In this document: positions 1-11,470 of the stretch, piece after piece
Layout: each line of letters starts with the position of its first letter
How positions within the stretch are numbered: position 1 is the first letter of the stretch
DNA from: Rhyacichthys aspro
Taxonomy: Eukaryota > Chordata > Actinopteri > Gobiiformes > Rhyacichthyidae
Assembly: GCA_036850595.1 (NCBI GenBank)
Contig: CM072159.1
Location: 6,351,978 to 6,415,977 of the forward strand
DNA length: 64,000 nucleotides
Direction of reading: 5' to 3'
Translations under genes and position numbers: made by a program
Notes under the pieces: generated by a model
Databases searched by the model: none
What the model was told of the DNA's origin: nothing
What the model saw: only the letters and a program-made list of their open reading frames with translations

Positions 1-1362
1 ACAGCATCAAATAAAACAGGTCTTTCCTTCATGCTCCTTCACTTTTACTAGCAGCATACCCCTGTTTTTTTATATGGTCAGCTTTATTAACTCCAAATCA
101 ATTCAAGAGCGGGTAGTTCCCCAGAGAAAAGGCAGAAGGAGAGTGGGAAAAGGAGAGTTAAATGTAGCTGTCAAAGAATAGAAAGTGCTTAAAGGGGGTA
201 AAATGGTACTTAATACAGAATTGCTGCTTGACAATAGCCTTGTAAAAGAGTCGAAATTAGCCTTAGCTGCTCTTGAGTTCCAGCGTTTTAGTTTTAGCCT
301 AGCTGTATTTGTTGTAACCTGTACCGAAGACCAATTCATTTCTGTGAAAGTAGAAAAGGTTCAAGTTATATTTTATTGTTCCGTTCTGGAGAAATGTTGT
401 CCGTGCCCCAATAAACAATTTGAGGTGAAGTGCAGGCCATTTTGCTCTTTCTATTGTTACACAATATTGGTTCAGTACCAAAAAGTTTGTGTCTGAGGGA
501 GTGGACTAGATTGTTGCACAGCTTAGGAAACAGTTGAGAAAACCGAGAAATAGAAACTCTGCACTTACAGCACACACTGGTGAGATTGAACTGGCACAAA
601 GAGACTATAGGGTCATGTAATTCAATGTGATGTGTTGCATTATTGTGTTCACATACTTCAGATATTTATACAACTTTTACATTAATACACCAACTCTTGT
701 TTTGAACTACACCGACTTAACTGAGGTTTTTAAGTGCTCCAAAGCAAGTTTTTTTCTCGGCAATGCAAGGTAGTAGTCATCATTATTAATATTTTAATAC
801 TGTACTGTTAACATGCACATACGCCATCAACTGTTTCAGAAATGTGTGAAGAAATTCATTTGCTTTTCCAGCCAAATTCTGCATCCACCAATAAAAATCT
901 ACAAACAAAAACTATTGTGTATAGTTTACTGAATAATAAAAAAAATAATAATTAGAACTCAGTCGGTTTGGAGCCACTGTAAAATAAATATGTCTCTGTA
1001 ATGTTTTTATTGTAAACGTTTGTAATGAAAAAATTGGCCATGGTCATTGCTTTATGAAAAATTCATGCCTTTTGGAATAGATTCAAGTTGTTGAATTGAT
1101 GTCTTATTTATGATGTGTGCATCTCGTTATATATGAGCATCTTTTGACAACACAGTCTCTATAAATAAAGTGCAACAATTAAGTGCAAAAATGCACAGTA
1201 TTGTATTTTGCCAGACAAAGGCAGTAGGCATAGGCCACACACATATTCTTTATTATTTTCATTGTATGGAGTGACGTAATATATACTATAAGATTATAAT
1301 GTATCCTGCCTATTCACTACCAAGACTAGCAATATGCTTCTGCTTGGTTTTGCCCTCTAGAG
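1..1362. other. Intergenic or intronic DNA, no gene seen
   Basis: AT-rich unique-looking sequence. Open frames are short and overlap on both strands, as expected by chance. No terminal repeats, tails or RNA-like folds were recognised. The last eight bases (1355-1362, CTCTAGAG) match the hAT target consensus nTCTAGAn and abut the next feature. Confidence 0.6.
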
Positions 1363-2075
1363 CAGGGATCTCCAACCCCAGGTCCATAACCCGGTACCAG
1401 TTCGTGGATTATTTACTGACGGGCCGCAAATAAAAATCTTCACTTTCATTTACAGATGATCGCAATTTTTTGTGTGTTTTGTTTTGAAATAATCTACACT
1501 GCTGGAACTCATTCATGGTTCTTCTTTTGCGCAGCTGTCCACCAAGGCTATAAAGCCATCAAAACTAGTTTGTTGCAACATTTGGGCTTCACTCCTCAGG
1601 TCAGTCTACTACTGCCTTTCATAGAGAACTGGTGAGCAAACATATCAACTGAACAGAGTTTTGAATGTTTCAGTCGTTTATGATATATTTATTATAAGTT
1701 ATTAACCACATATTTGAGCAGCTTTGGGATGATATTGACCCAGAGCACATACTGAAGGGAGATTGCTTAGGGGAGTTCGAGCACTATTTCACAACCACAA
1801 AAGACCCTTGAACTTAAAAGGAGTGGATCCATGACCCAGTTGTGCTTAATATTGCAACTGATGGTGGCCATAAAGCTATGTTTGAGACAACTGTAAATTT
1901 TACAACATTATGGATTAAAGTCTAGTGTCTTTGTGAACCAGATTTTTCTGCTGTAACAGCAACTGAAATAAGACATGGACATGAGGAACACACTTGTGTC
2001 TGTCTGCCATCACTCAACTCATTGCAAGGATAAAAGCCCAGTCCCTCTGACACTATATTATGCTGAGTTTTCTTA
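1363..2075 (+). mobile_element. Degenerate hAT transposon: 5' terminus plus transposase C-terminal relic
   Basis: Seen: the terminus starts CAGGGATCTCCAACCCC and continues into a GGTACC-containing subterminal block ending near 1425. A single reading frame (phase of position 1773) gives EFEHYFTTTKDP, then KEWIHDP, then DGGHKAMFETT, TLWIKV and DFSAVTAT, interrupted by three stops (TGA and TAA just after 1812, TAG near 1923). Known: blocks of the type TTKDPRTGKEW, ANDGGLKSMFETT and GFSAVTATKTR occur in this order in the C-terminal catalytic and dimerisation half of a vertebrate hAT transposase family (related to domesticated ZBED- and FAM200-type proteins). Inferred: the N-terminal half and several internal segments have been deleted, leaving a non-functional relic. 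No convincing 3' terminus was found after 2075, so the true right edge is unknown. Confidence 0.75.
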
Positions 2076-4856
2076 TGTTTACATAATTAATGTTGAAACT
2101 AGTCTATAACTTGCGTAATATGCACATGTGAAATATCTTACTCAAGAATCAACAACCTGCAGATCTCTTAACTCTCATTGCATGAAAATCTTAAGACACT
2201 AGCAGTGGTATGTTGCAGGGAAAAAGCCCTTCATCAAGATTTAAAACAGAACAGTGCTTTGGAAATTTGCAGTTAAAAATACGGGGTGACTTGTTCTAAA
2301 TAGACGGAATCGTGAAAAACAACAGCGTGAGGCTTTTAAAGTCTGTAGCTAAGGCTCAGCAGGCAGGGTCTTACCACACCACTTGTTCTTTACATCCCGC
2401 AGTCTGACCTCAAGTCCTGTCAGGAGTGTGTTGGTGAGTCACACAGAAAGATTACGCCTCCCTTTTGCAACTTTTTTATGTCCTGATGCTGGATGCCAGA
2501 TGCCAAATCCCCCGCACACACTGGCAGTCTGTGGCCTGAGCCTGCACTGTGTTTATTAGCGTCAGCCTTTGGACAGTAAAGAACAGGAAATGTTTGCCTC
2601 CTCCTCTCACCTTCACCACACTCCCTTCCTCTTCTGTTTTCCCCAGTCTGTGCTTCAGTCTCTCAAGCCCTCCCACATCCCGTCTCTTGGTACCAAAGAA
2701 ATGCTCGGGGAATTCATAAGTGTTTGTTTTATTTCAGATCTTAATATATTTCCGGGACCGCAGCGTTATTGCTTTTGTGTAAAACGCTGGAACTCAAAAG
2801 CTCCATAATAATGGAATATTGTTTTCTTGTTTGTTCTTTTTGTAATTTCACTGGCTCTCCCGTAAGTGGATAAACAAGTCATTTTGTGCATTTTGGAATT
2901 CCACCCAAGTTACACACCAAACTTATTTTGTTTATTCTTATTTGATGGACATTTAACGCAGATGTGGCTTTGTCAATATTTGTTGAAGCAGGAATGGTAA
3001 TATTTTATATCTTTCACATATTTTTGTGCAGTCCTCAGGCAGTATGTGTGTGTTATTATGCTAATATTGTAACAGTCTTTGGGACCTGGGTCCAGCATAT
3101 CATAGTCCTAAGCCTCCAGTGACTGAGATAAGACAACAGAATAATACATCACTCACAGATGAAAAATATGCCATTCACTAATGTTCTCTACCAACTTATC
3201 GGCTGCAAACATATGTAGTCAGTCAGTGGCCATTTGACAATATTATTGTGTTTGTTGTGCAGAACGTTTGGTGGCTAATGCCCTTTTGTTCATTGAAAAT
3301 GTATTACGGCCTGCTTAACTTTTGTTGCCAACATGATTAAGCAGCTTATGAAGCAGTTTGGAGTAGGTTGAGGGAATGGGACAAATAACCCAGGACCTAG
3401 TTTGCATCCCAAAGACTGACACATTTTGTACATTAGGATGAACAGTGTAAAAGTGAAACATTTTTTGTATAGTACTTTATATTCTAGCTCAGTACAAGCA
3501 AAGTAAAACATAACCTTGTCTTATAATTTCTTTAAAAATATAATTACCTCACTATACCTGCTAAAATCATGGTAGAATGTAAAGCACTAGATATATTTGT
3601 TCCCATGCATTTAAAAGTGTAACTTTGTCTCGACATATTTCTGGATTTGGTACACACATATGATTTGGGAAACCTAATTATCATTTTACTGTACCTAACT
3701 ATACTTGCCATGTCAAAACCTTCACAAATCTTACAATTCCTATCTTTTTACTGACTTTAGCAAAGGTGCATTAACTTCTTCATGTTCATAATTAATAATT
3801 AAGTACACTCATGAGTAAGAAGTTTCAAAATATTACATAGAGGAATTCTATTTATTTGTAGAAGGGATATTACTCTTTGAAAAGATAAGAATGCAGTACT
3901 GGAAATCTCACTAAAATAAAGGAAAAAAAAAGAAAGTTTGAAATATATATTCCCACATACTCATTTACATTCTGATTTCCTTCTGGTAATACTTCTGCTG
4001 CATTACCACTGGCTCTTGAAATAGTACAGTTATAATTGTCAATGTTCAAGCTTGTGGCAATAGCCTCTTAAAAGTCATCAAAATGCCATTTCCCTCCAAA
4101 ATACAATATTTTCTCCTCATTGCCTCTCTTTTGTGTTAAGTTTCATTGCCACTTCCTTTCCGGAGTGCTGTTGGCTGCTGGCCTCATCATAAACAGCCTA
4201 TTATCACTGAATCAGGGGAGTCTCTTTGATGCCTCTGACATCTCGGTAAGTAATGAGGAAATTTGCAGTTGTGATCAAGGCATGCTGATTTTCAAGCTGT
4301 CACCAGGGGGGCTACTTCTTGACATAGTTCATCTGTGAAAACTACCTCCCAGCTGAGTGCTAAGTGGATTGGACACCAAATACCACCATTTGCATTCAAA
4401 TACTGTGTGGGCTGTGCAAGAGGCCAGGCCACAGTGGAACACAATTGTCTCATGTTGCTAAGAATTTAATTGGTTACATAATAAAAAGTTGTTAAATAGA
4501 TGGAGGATTAAAAACACTAAAGCTATGCATAATAAATCTCACTGGAAGGTCAAGAGCTAGAGCAGGGCACTGGGCCTGCTGGGTTAAAAGAGCCAATCAA
4601 AAGGGCTATGTGAGCTGCGTGGTTTTCTGTCTGGTAGATCTAATTTCTAAGCAATTTCCTCTCACTATTTTTGTAATATACATCTGCCAATATTGTTTCT
4701 GCACAAACATTTGCCACATTGACAAATATATTGCAACATTACGAGCAGAGACAGTGTTGTAGTACTCTGAGATCACTTTTTAAAAAAATATCAGTCTTAT
4801 CTCAAACTAATTTTTACTCAGTTTTGTCTTGATCTCATACAACTCTAGATTTTAAA
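2076..4856. other. DNA between the two hAT relics, no named gene
   Basis: Mostly AT-rich unique sequence. It holds one plausible exon-like interval at 4141-4245 (see findings) and a pyrimidine-rich patch at 2600-2680. It may be ordinary host DNA between two independent insertions, or the inside of one large composite element. The sequence alone does not decide. Confidence 0.5.
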
Positions 4857-5352
4857 CTAAACTGGTACTAAATGAGACAAAAAAAATGGAATAAACTTGG
4901 ACTTGTTTCCGACTGAGACGCGCCATCGAGGGCTGATGGGGGACAGCAACACTTGACGGGTGTTACTTAAGTCGGGTCTACTCTGCAATCTTGTTTTAGT
5001 TGCTGTCAGGGCAGATAAGACATTGGAAATGGAAGTGGGTTTTAGTGTCTCACAGGAAATCCCACCTTGACTCAAATCCAGAATGTGAAATTTGACGTTG
5101 TCTCTTCCTTGTGCATAGGGCCAGTTCACCCGGCTTTTTCATGAATAGGTCGCAGATCCATTCTTTTACAGTTAGAGGGTATTTTGTAGTTGGGAAATGA
5201 TGCTCCAGTTCTTTTAAAAGCTGAGACAGGTGACTGTGCACTAGCTTGGAGAATGAGGGCCCTGGCACTCTGCAGGAAGTCGTCCATTTTCAAAATAAAC
5301 TTGTTTAGTTTTTTGTGCGGCTTGGTACCAAATGATCCTGTGGTTGGGGACC
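4857..5352 (-). mobile_element. Degenerate hAT transposon, minus strand: terminus plus C-terminal transposase relic
   Basis: Reading on the minus strand from 5352, the terminus GTCCCCAACCACAGGATCATTTGGTACC is followed within 90 bases by transposase-like coding. One frame (5268 to 5050) contains LKELEHHFPTTKYP and VKEWICDLFMKKPGE. A second frame (5129 to 4857) contains LSALTATKTRLQSR, DLSNTRQVLLSPISPRW at about residues 38-69. These are the blocks, in order, of the C-terminal part of the hAT family named for the relic at 1363. The switch of frame between about 5129 and 5050 shows a frameshift. The N-terminal two thirds of a usual roughly 600-residue transposase is missing between terminus and relic. 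The outer flank CTCTAAGC agrees at 6 of 8 positions with the flank of the other relic, but this target consensus is common to hAT insertions. Confidence 0.75.
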
Positions 5353-5815
5353 TCTAAGCTAAATGATATTTTGGTAGAATAATACACCAATGCAATTAGC
5401 TTGCTGCTCATTGCTAATGTAGCTTGCTATTTCCTAAAGGCATGTCTGTAATGATGAGCCCATGACTTCTGACTGTTGTATTTCTGTAGCATGGCGTAGT
5501 TCAGTCATTACACTCACAATCAGGAAAAAAAAATAAAATAGAGATGAAAGAGATTACAGAATGATTGTACGGTGGACTGCTCTTGTGTGACTTTTCTGGG
5601 GTACACCTTTTACAGTGTGTTCCATTATTCAGCATCACTTCATCGGTCATTAGCATCACTAGCTATGTTATGATGTGATTCACAATAAATGGCCCGCAAC
5701 AACAATAATATAGCATAGCAGTGATGGGATTTATTGTAAGAAAATAATCTGTAATTTATATAGTGTTGAATTCAACTTTGAATGAAACAATACAATGTAA
5801 ATAATTAGTTATTAT

Positions 5816-5962
5816 CAGAGATATACACAAGTCTTTTTTTTTTTTGCAAGTCCAAGTCAAGTCCAAGTCTTTTGGTGCCTAGCCCAAGTCAAGACAAGTT
5901 TCTATCTGTAGCAACTTAAGTGTGAATCTAGTGCAAGTCGCTATAACAAGTCCCTATCTCTG
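5816..5962. mobile_element. 147-bp hAT-like miniature element with perfect 8-bp TSD
   Basis: Both flanks are GTTATTAT (5808-5815 and 5963-5970), a perfect 8-bp duplication. The ends are imperfect inverted repeats: the left begins CAGAGATATACACAAGTC, and the right read on the minus strand begins CAGAGATAGGGACTTG. The interior is built of CAAGTC/GACTTG-type hexamers plus a T tract. An 8-bp TSD with CAG-type ends fits a non-autonomous hAT element (MITE); it has no coding capacity. The intact TSD suggests a relatively young copy. Confidence 0.8.
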
Positions 5963-5970
5963 GTTATTAT

Positions 5971-7949
5971 CTCAAGAAGTTATTCATTTAAATGACGGTG
6001 ACATTCATTTATAGCATCTTTACATTATGTAGAGAAGTTGTGCTAGCTCTATACTGAGAATTTGTTCAATCGAATTAGGAACCATACAAATATTGTATAG
6101 AATGTCAGATACATTAATGCAATGTTTCACTGCTCTTGACAGATAATCATCAGATCTCTAATGCACAAAATCAGGGCTGCAATCATCTCAAAAATGTATC
6201 TGGAGATATGGCTTGGAGGTGATAATTATGAGGCAGAATGGAGAGAGAAAGTGAGAGCAAATTATTAAGTCGCGGCGAAAAAGAGAAGATGGATAAAATG
6301 AAAAATGCCAGAGCACCAGCATGAATAAAAGAGAAGCCTGCCAGTGAGCCTAATACTCCTCTCTCCCATCAACTCGCAAATGACAGTCATCACTAATGGC
6401 ACTCACCTTAAGTATTCATATCAGTCATGAATCCAACATTGGGTGAATTACAGACAGATTTTGAGCGGATGATTCACACAGAATATCCGATGTGGGTCAC
6501 GCTTCATCCGAGAACTGTCCCTTATTTTCCGATGATAAAGTGGCCCGGGGCTTACACAATGTCTCTTGACAGACTCATCATTGTAAAACTAAGACTCTGT
6601 CCTTAATGCTCTCAGTGTTTGCTTTCAGCGTTTGGCCAGCTGCTGTGACTTATGGCTGTGGGATTTGGACATTCATGTTGAGTGGCAGAGGCACGAAGAC
6701 CACCCTGAGCTGGTAATGTTAAGACTGTGGCTGGTAACAGAAACTGACAAACTGGAAACAGCATGACACCTTTGTTTATCTTACCCACAATACAACTAGA
6801 CAAACTAAATGTATCCATTATTATCTTTTTTTTTTTTTTTAATACTTCTACTTAACATTTTTATCACATGACTTAAACTTAAGCCTTGAAAGAGCTTATT
6901 ATTGACCATAAACATATTATAAAGATTGAGAAATTCCTGACCTATACTATCAACTCAAAATAAAGCAATTGGTGTGTCAAAGATAAACCTTTACCCTTTT
7001 ATTATTTTGTTTTTTCTATATCAAACCTGCAGCCTAAACTGTCAAACATTAGTCAAACCTGTAGCATTTGTGTGGATCTAACATAAAATAGAGGTGTGGT
7101 GAGGGTGGGGGGCAGGTGGAACGGTGGGCTGGGTGTGGGCTTTATGTGATCAGCACTAAATCTGCAGACAGTACTCCACTGACAAGTCTGCAATTTGTGG
7201 TCTCGCCCAGGTGAGTGTTTTCATTTGGATCTCACAAGGTTCCTGTCAGTGTTGCATTCAAATTCTAAAGAAAGTTGCGATCAGGATACACACAACACTA
7301 CCCAGACTGAAACTGTGCAGGTCTAGCTCAAGTCAAACACACCTAACAAAACCAACCATTTTATAGATTTGATCATTGAAAGCAGCCTTGATTAAAATAC
7401 TCCTGTTACTTCATCCGACAAATGGTGGACTATAATTGGCAAATATCGTCAATCACCCTTTTTTATCAAGATGGTAAATATGGTCAAACCCCATCTTTGT
7501 ATTCAGTGAGGAGTTCTGTACAAAGAAATTAGACAAAATAAGTTGTGATAAATACATTAGACTTGTCCTGAAAAGTGTGATAAAAAAGCTTCCAGATCTG
7601 ACAGACAGTTGAAGGATTGAGGTAAACTTTATAATCTTCAAGAGGCAATTGGTTTTACAGACAGATGTACTCATAACAAAACAAATAGAAGAATCACCAG
7701 AAAACACCAGAAGAAATAATAAAAAGAGACTCATTTCTAAAATGCAATTGGTTTGGCTGACAGCTAGAGACAGCAGCGCTCAATAAGTGTGTTTTTTTTT
7801 TCCCCCCACATGCTTAAAGGCTTTGTTTATGTAAGAGAACAACTGTTTAGTGACAAGAGCAAAAGCTTATAGACGTAAAAGCTGAAATCCCCAGGAGGGG
7901 CTGCAGAGACGGACTGACTGGTCGAGCAGCAGACTGCACATCATCATGA
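5971..7949. other. Unique-looking DNA, possible regulatory content
   Basis: No gene seen. The stretch 6160-6720 is less AT-rich, free of recognisable repeats, and has a mixed-motif texture typical of conserved non-coding DNA (see findings). A G-rich run at 7103-7139 could fold as a G-quadruplex. A T tract lies at 6827-6840. Confidence 0.4.
7103..7139 (+). other. Putative G-quadruplex motif
   Basis: The plus strand has G runs of at least three bases at 7103-7105, 7107-7112, 7126-7128, 7131-7133 and 7137-7139. That is five runs in 37 bases, with one loop of 13 and short loops elsewhere. It fits a relaxed intramolecular quadruplex pattern. The function is unknown. Confidence 0.45.
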
Positions 7950-8320
7950 TTATATGTTTCTTCAATGTGTGCAACAAGCTGCTAAACATGTTTTATCAGA
8001 CTATGGTAGCAACTGCATTTCTTTGTAGTGGCTTTCCGGTGGCATTATAGCTGGTGAGGTTAACACAGTGAACAAGCTGATCAAGAGGTCTGAGTCTGTT
8101 GTTGGACTGGAACTTGACAGTATAGACTAAGCTGTGTCAAAGAAGGATACAATCAGTGCTATTTCTGACAATCCAATGAACTGTGGCAAATGGGAACCTT
8201 ATTTAGCCACAGAAAATAAAATGGAGCACTTCATGAACTCTTTTGTGCAAACGGCTATAATTTGTCTTGCACTTCACAGGACAGATGTTTGGAGGACTAG
8301 TGATTTAAAAGTTTAGCAGC
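7950..8320 (+). mobile_element. LINE (non-LTR retrotransposon) reverse-transcriptase C-terminal fossil
   Basis: Translated pieces in shifting frames are FNVCNKLLNMFYQTMVATAF (about 7965-8025), VNTVNKLIKRSESVVGLELDSI (8059-8127, split here by a comma, not a gap: VNTVNKLIKR, SESVVGLELDSI), then SAISDNP and TENKMEHFMNSFVQ up to about 8260. They follow the order of the C-terminal segment of fish LINE reverse transcriptases (FNVC..ML..FYQ.VVAS..F.AVVCWGG, then NKLIKRA.SVVG.ELDS, then SIMDNPSHPL). Stops and frameshifts make it non-functional. I cannot assign the clade with confidence (Rex1/Babar, Jockey and I-type are all possible). The same protein family appears on the minus strand at 32419-33180. 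Confidence 0.65.
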
Positions 8321-9190
8321 AGACCCTCCTATCAATTCTTTTTACTGCTCTCCTAAACTTGGTATTTTTCATCTCTTAACTCCCTGATGCATACTAAACC
8401 AGAACTGTCACACATGATTCCTCCAAACAATGCCAAGATAAATGGAACAGACTAAGAGAGAAAGAGAGCAACAAATGTTCTGCACATACTCATAATAGCA
8501 TTTGTTTTCGCAGACTGAGTATTAGCATTTTTTGTAACCATATCTATTTATATTTACTGGCAGCAGATCTTAAACTTTCACTCATTTCGCTCAGCTCCAA
8601 AGTATTGTGGCTATACAACAATGAACAAGTCTCATTGTTTTTATGGGTGGAACCAAATGCCCTGGCCGTACATAATGTCCTCTGAGAGATAATTGTTGGT
8701 ATCAATGCTGCTTGATGAGGTATAAAGTTTTTATGGTAGTAAATATGACAACAGCAAAGCCAAAACACAGCAGTTAAAGGCTGTACTAAATCAGTGTCCT
8801 GCAGGATGAGTCCGTGGCACATTCTTAACTGAAGCGGAAATAATGAAATACTATTTGAAAGGGCCAGTTGTCTCAAATTAAAATTCAGCTTGCCAATTTG
8901 ACAAATGCTCTACACCGTGTCTATGCCAAACACTTTAGAAACCGAACATAATATTAGAAACGAATTTTGTTGCCACCAACTGTGCTCATTTGCATCAAGT
9001 GGCAAAGCGGTTCCACAGCCAGCTCATGAACTCACTGTCATCTACACTCATTAACAGCACTGCGGTTAGTCCAATTCTCAGTTTGACAGTAGTATCTCAT
9101 TATGGAGTTGAGGGAATATTAGTTAATCATGCTTTTAAGACTTGGGTGTGCATTGTTAGTATTTATTATTATTATTTTAAATCAGGTCAG
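8321..9190. other. Sequence separating LINE fossil pieces
   Basis: No gene recognised. If the LINE pieces at 7950-8320 and 9696-9776 came from one insertion, this stretch and the SINE tail after it arrived later or the two pieces diverged by insertion. No clear boundaries are visible. Confidence 0.4.
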
Positions 9191-9316
9191 CTCTGCAACG
9201 AACTGGCCACTGTCCAGAGTGTACCCCGCCTAAGGCCCAAAGCTGCTGGGATAGGCTCCAGTCACCCGCAACGGTCCCCAACCGGACTAAGTAGTAGAAA
9301 ATGAATGAATGAATTT
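9191..9316 (+). mobile_element. 3' end of a fish SINE/L2-type element with (TGAA)n tail
   Basis: The stretch contains ACTGGCCACTGTCCAGAGTG, then TACCCCGCC, then GCTGGGATAGGCTCCAG, then AGTAGAAAATGAATGAATGAAT. This order is the conserved 3' region of a very common teleost tRNA-derived SINE with an L2-like tail, normally ending in (ATGG)n or a similar short repeat. Only the 3' part is present, which is the usual outcome of 5' truncation during target-primed reverse transcription. The matching 5' part of such a SINE lies at 61097-61257, an unrelated copy. Confidence 0.8.
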
Positions 9317-9695
9317 TAAATCAGTTCGTTGCACATGGTTTGAGAGAAGTTAAGAGGTGTCAGACAAAAGGTGTACACATGTCTGATTTTGGAAAATTTT
9401 TGAGTCTTCTTATTAATTACTGTGGCATCATGGAGGACAGCATCGCCTCATCAGCCATGACCAAGTGTGTATGGCTGTATTGTTTTGTGATGATAACAGC
9501 AGGGATATATCTTGAATCACTTACAACACGTACATTCACAAGCCCAATTTATTTCAATAAGGGTTTATATTTGGTTGAAGAAATGTTACTTGTAGTAGTG
9601 GACCATTGAAATGTCAAGTATAGGGCAGTATGAATGAAACTGATGCTAATGCTCTCATTAGACACAAGAAGAAGCAAGGTTGGGATTCAAAGCAG

Positions 9696-9776
9696 GACAG
9701 AATCTGCAGGACAGGACGCTACAACAACAACTCCTTCTTCCTGAATGCAATAAGACTGTACAAAGTGTGTAAATGA
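9696..9776 (+). mobile_element. LINE ORF2 terminal fragment
   Basis: Frame 9696-9776 reads DRICRTGRYNNNSFFLNAIR, then LYKVCK and a stop. It resembles the last residues of fish LINE ORF2 proteins (C..ERYR.SFLPTAI.L.N). It lies 1.4 kb after the fossil at 7950-8320, in the same orientation, and is the segment expected next in that protein, so both may come from one insertion split by later events. This short match alone would be weak; its position strengthens it. Confidence 0.5.
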
Positions 9777-11470
9777 ATGGCAAAAACACAATAGAATCTT
9801 CATACTGTTTGTGGGAGAATTGAATTACCAGGCTAAGAAGTATAGAGTTTGTACGTCAGCTTCTGATTTGTTGACTGTTGGATGATGGGACAATTATGTA
9901 ATATTACGCCATGTGAAAAGATATGCGCACCACACTGTAATTTATCCTTGGACAATGAGAGATTAATGGTCATCTTGGCTTAGCACCAGACTGGCAGACT
10001 TTTCATGTGGAGCTACATTTGAAGCAATATTTAGAAAATAATATATTAAAACATAAACATAGACTAGAGCTCTGTAAAGAGAGCTCTTTCTCCATGAAAC
10101 TACTGCAACCAAATGGTCGATTTTTTTCCTCTGTGGGATTACAAGAGAATGACTGTTAAGCAAAACAGTATCAGGGGAAGAAAATTGTCCTTTCAACAAA
10201 CTGTTAAGACAAAGCCCAACAAAACATTTTTTTTTAGTCAGTAGTTCATGAAATACTCAGCTGAGACCCAAAACAAACAAACATTAAACCCATCAGTCAA
10301 AAGCAGCTTGAATGTTCCTTTTGTTTGCAGTGTCTTTTGTTTCCTCTAGTCTCCAGTGATGCACGAACTGAAAGGAGAATTGAGCACGTTTCTGCCTTTT
10401 GCGGTGCGCAGGGAGGGAAAATTGAAGTTATTCTTTCAACTGTCAAAGTGATTTGATCTTTTTGTCTGTCATACTGTCTGTCACCGTTCATCTGTCCCTA
10501 ATCCCCTCATTTACCGCTAAATCTATTCTTTTTTCCAAACACATTTTCTTGCACATGTAAATCCCAAGACTCTAGCTGGTCTCTTTGTGTACCTTCTGCT
10601 CATCTCGACTTTCTGCTCCACTCCTGTCACCGAATTGGGAGGACTCTATCCTTATTCGGTCACACCCTTCTTATCTAAGGACCCTCCAGCCTCTTTAGAT
10701 CTGAATGTGCCACTGATTTTTAGAGAGACTTTGCAGCAATCAAAGTGCATCGTCAGGACCACTTCAGGCAGTGCTACATCAGTCTGATTCAACGGTAGGA
10801 AATACTGTCTCTCTCATTCTATTCATATCATAAAAGACTTTGTATGAGAGGATTCATTGCTATTTTACTTGTTTTACACTGGCAACTCTTTTTACAGACT
10901 GCGCTGTGAATGGATATTGCATGCTCACACACACACACACACACACACTCGAAGGATATTACTCACAGGTGCAGAATCCCTCAGAGAGACGAGTCGTCAT
11001 AAATCAGCCGTGATTGAGATGTAAACCCGATGTTCCCGTTCCTTTTACAGCTCGTTGTTCAAATGCAGTGTGGCTCCGTTTGTGTTTGAACTCAGGAAGT
11101 AGGAAGAAAGCTCATAAGTCAAAATCAATCAATTGTTTTGGATTTTTTTTCATATTTGGATGATTATCTTTGTGCTAAAGAATAGTTGTTACCAAAGTGT
11201 CAGCTGTGAAGAAATGGAAAGCCCTTTATAGTAGGAGTTGCATTGTATTACAGATGTTTTTATGTTGTATCCTGGAACTCAGTGAAAAATAAATAAAAAT
11301 ACAACCAGCTTCTTTATGTTCATTTATGTTCTACCTGTATTGTTCCTCTCACTTTTCTGAGCACTTACGTTAATACGTCCCAGTGCTGCATAAAGACCAC
11401 CTTACACCCCCAGTGCTGGAAACATCCCACACAAAAAATAAGCAGAAAAATAGCATAATGAGGGTTTAGA
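9777..11470. other. Unique-looking DNA with a short CA repeat
   Basis: No gene recognised. The most conserved-looking part is 10960-11100, which lacks repeat features. A run of AATAAA-like hexamers near 11285-11305 is AT-rich background and not evidence of a transcript end. Confidence 0.4.
10926..10948. repeat. (CA)n microsatellite
   Basis: About 11.5 uninterrupted CA dinucleotides. Confidence 0.95.

Noticed and set aside
2397..2427. Possible micro-exon between CATCCCGCAG and GTGAGTCAC
   Set aside because: Both splice-like motifs are short and common; no reading frame or neighbouring exon supports it.
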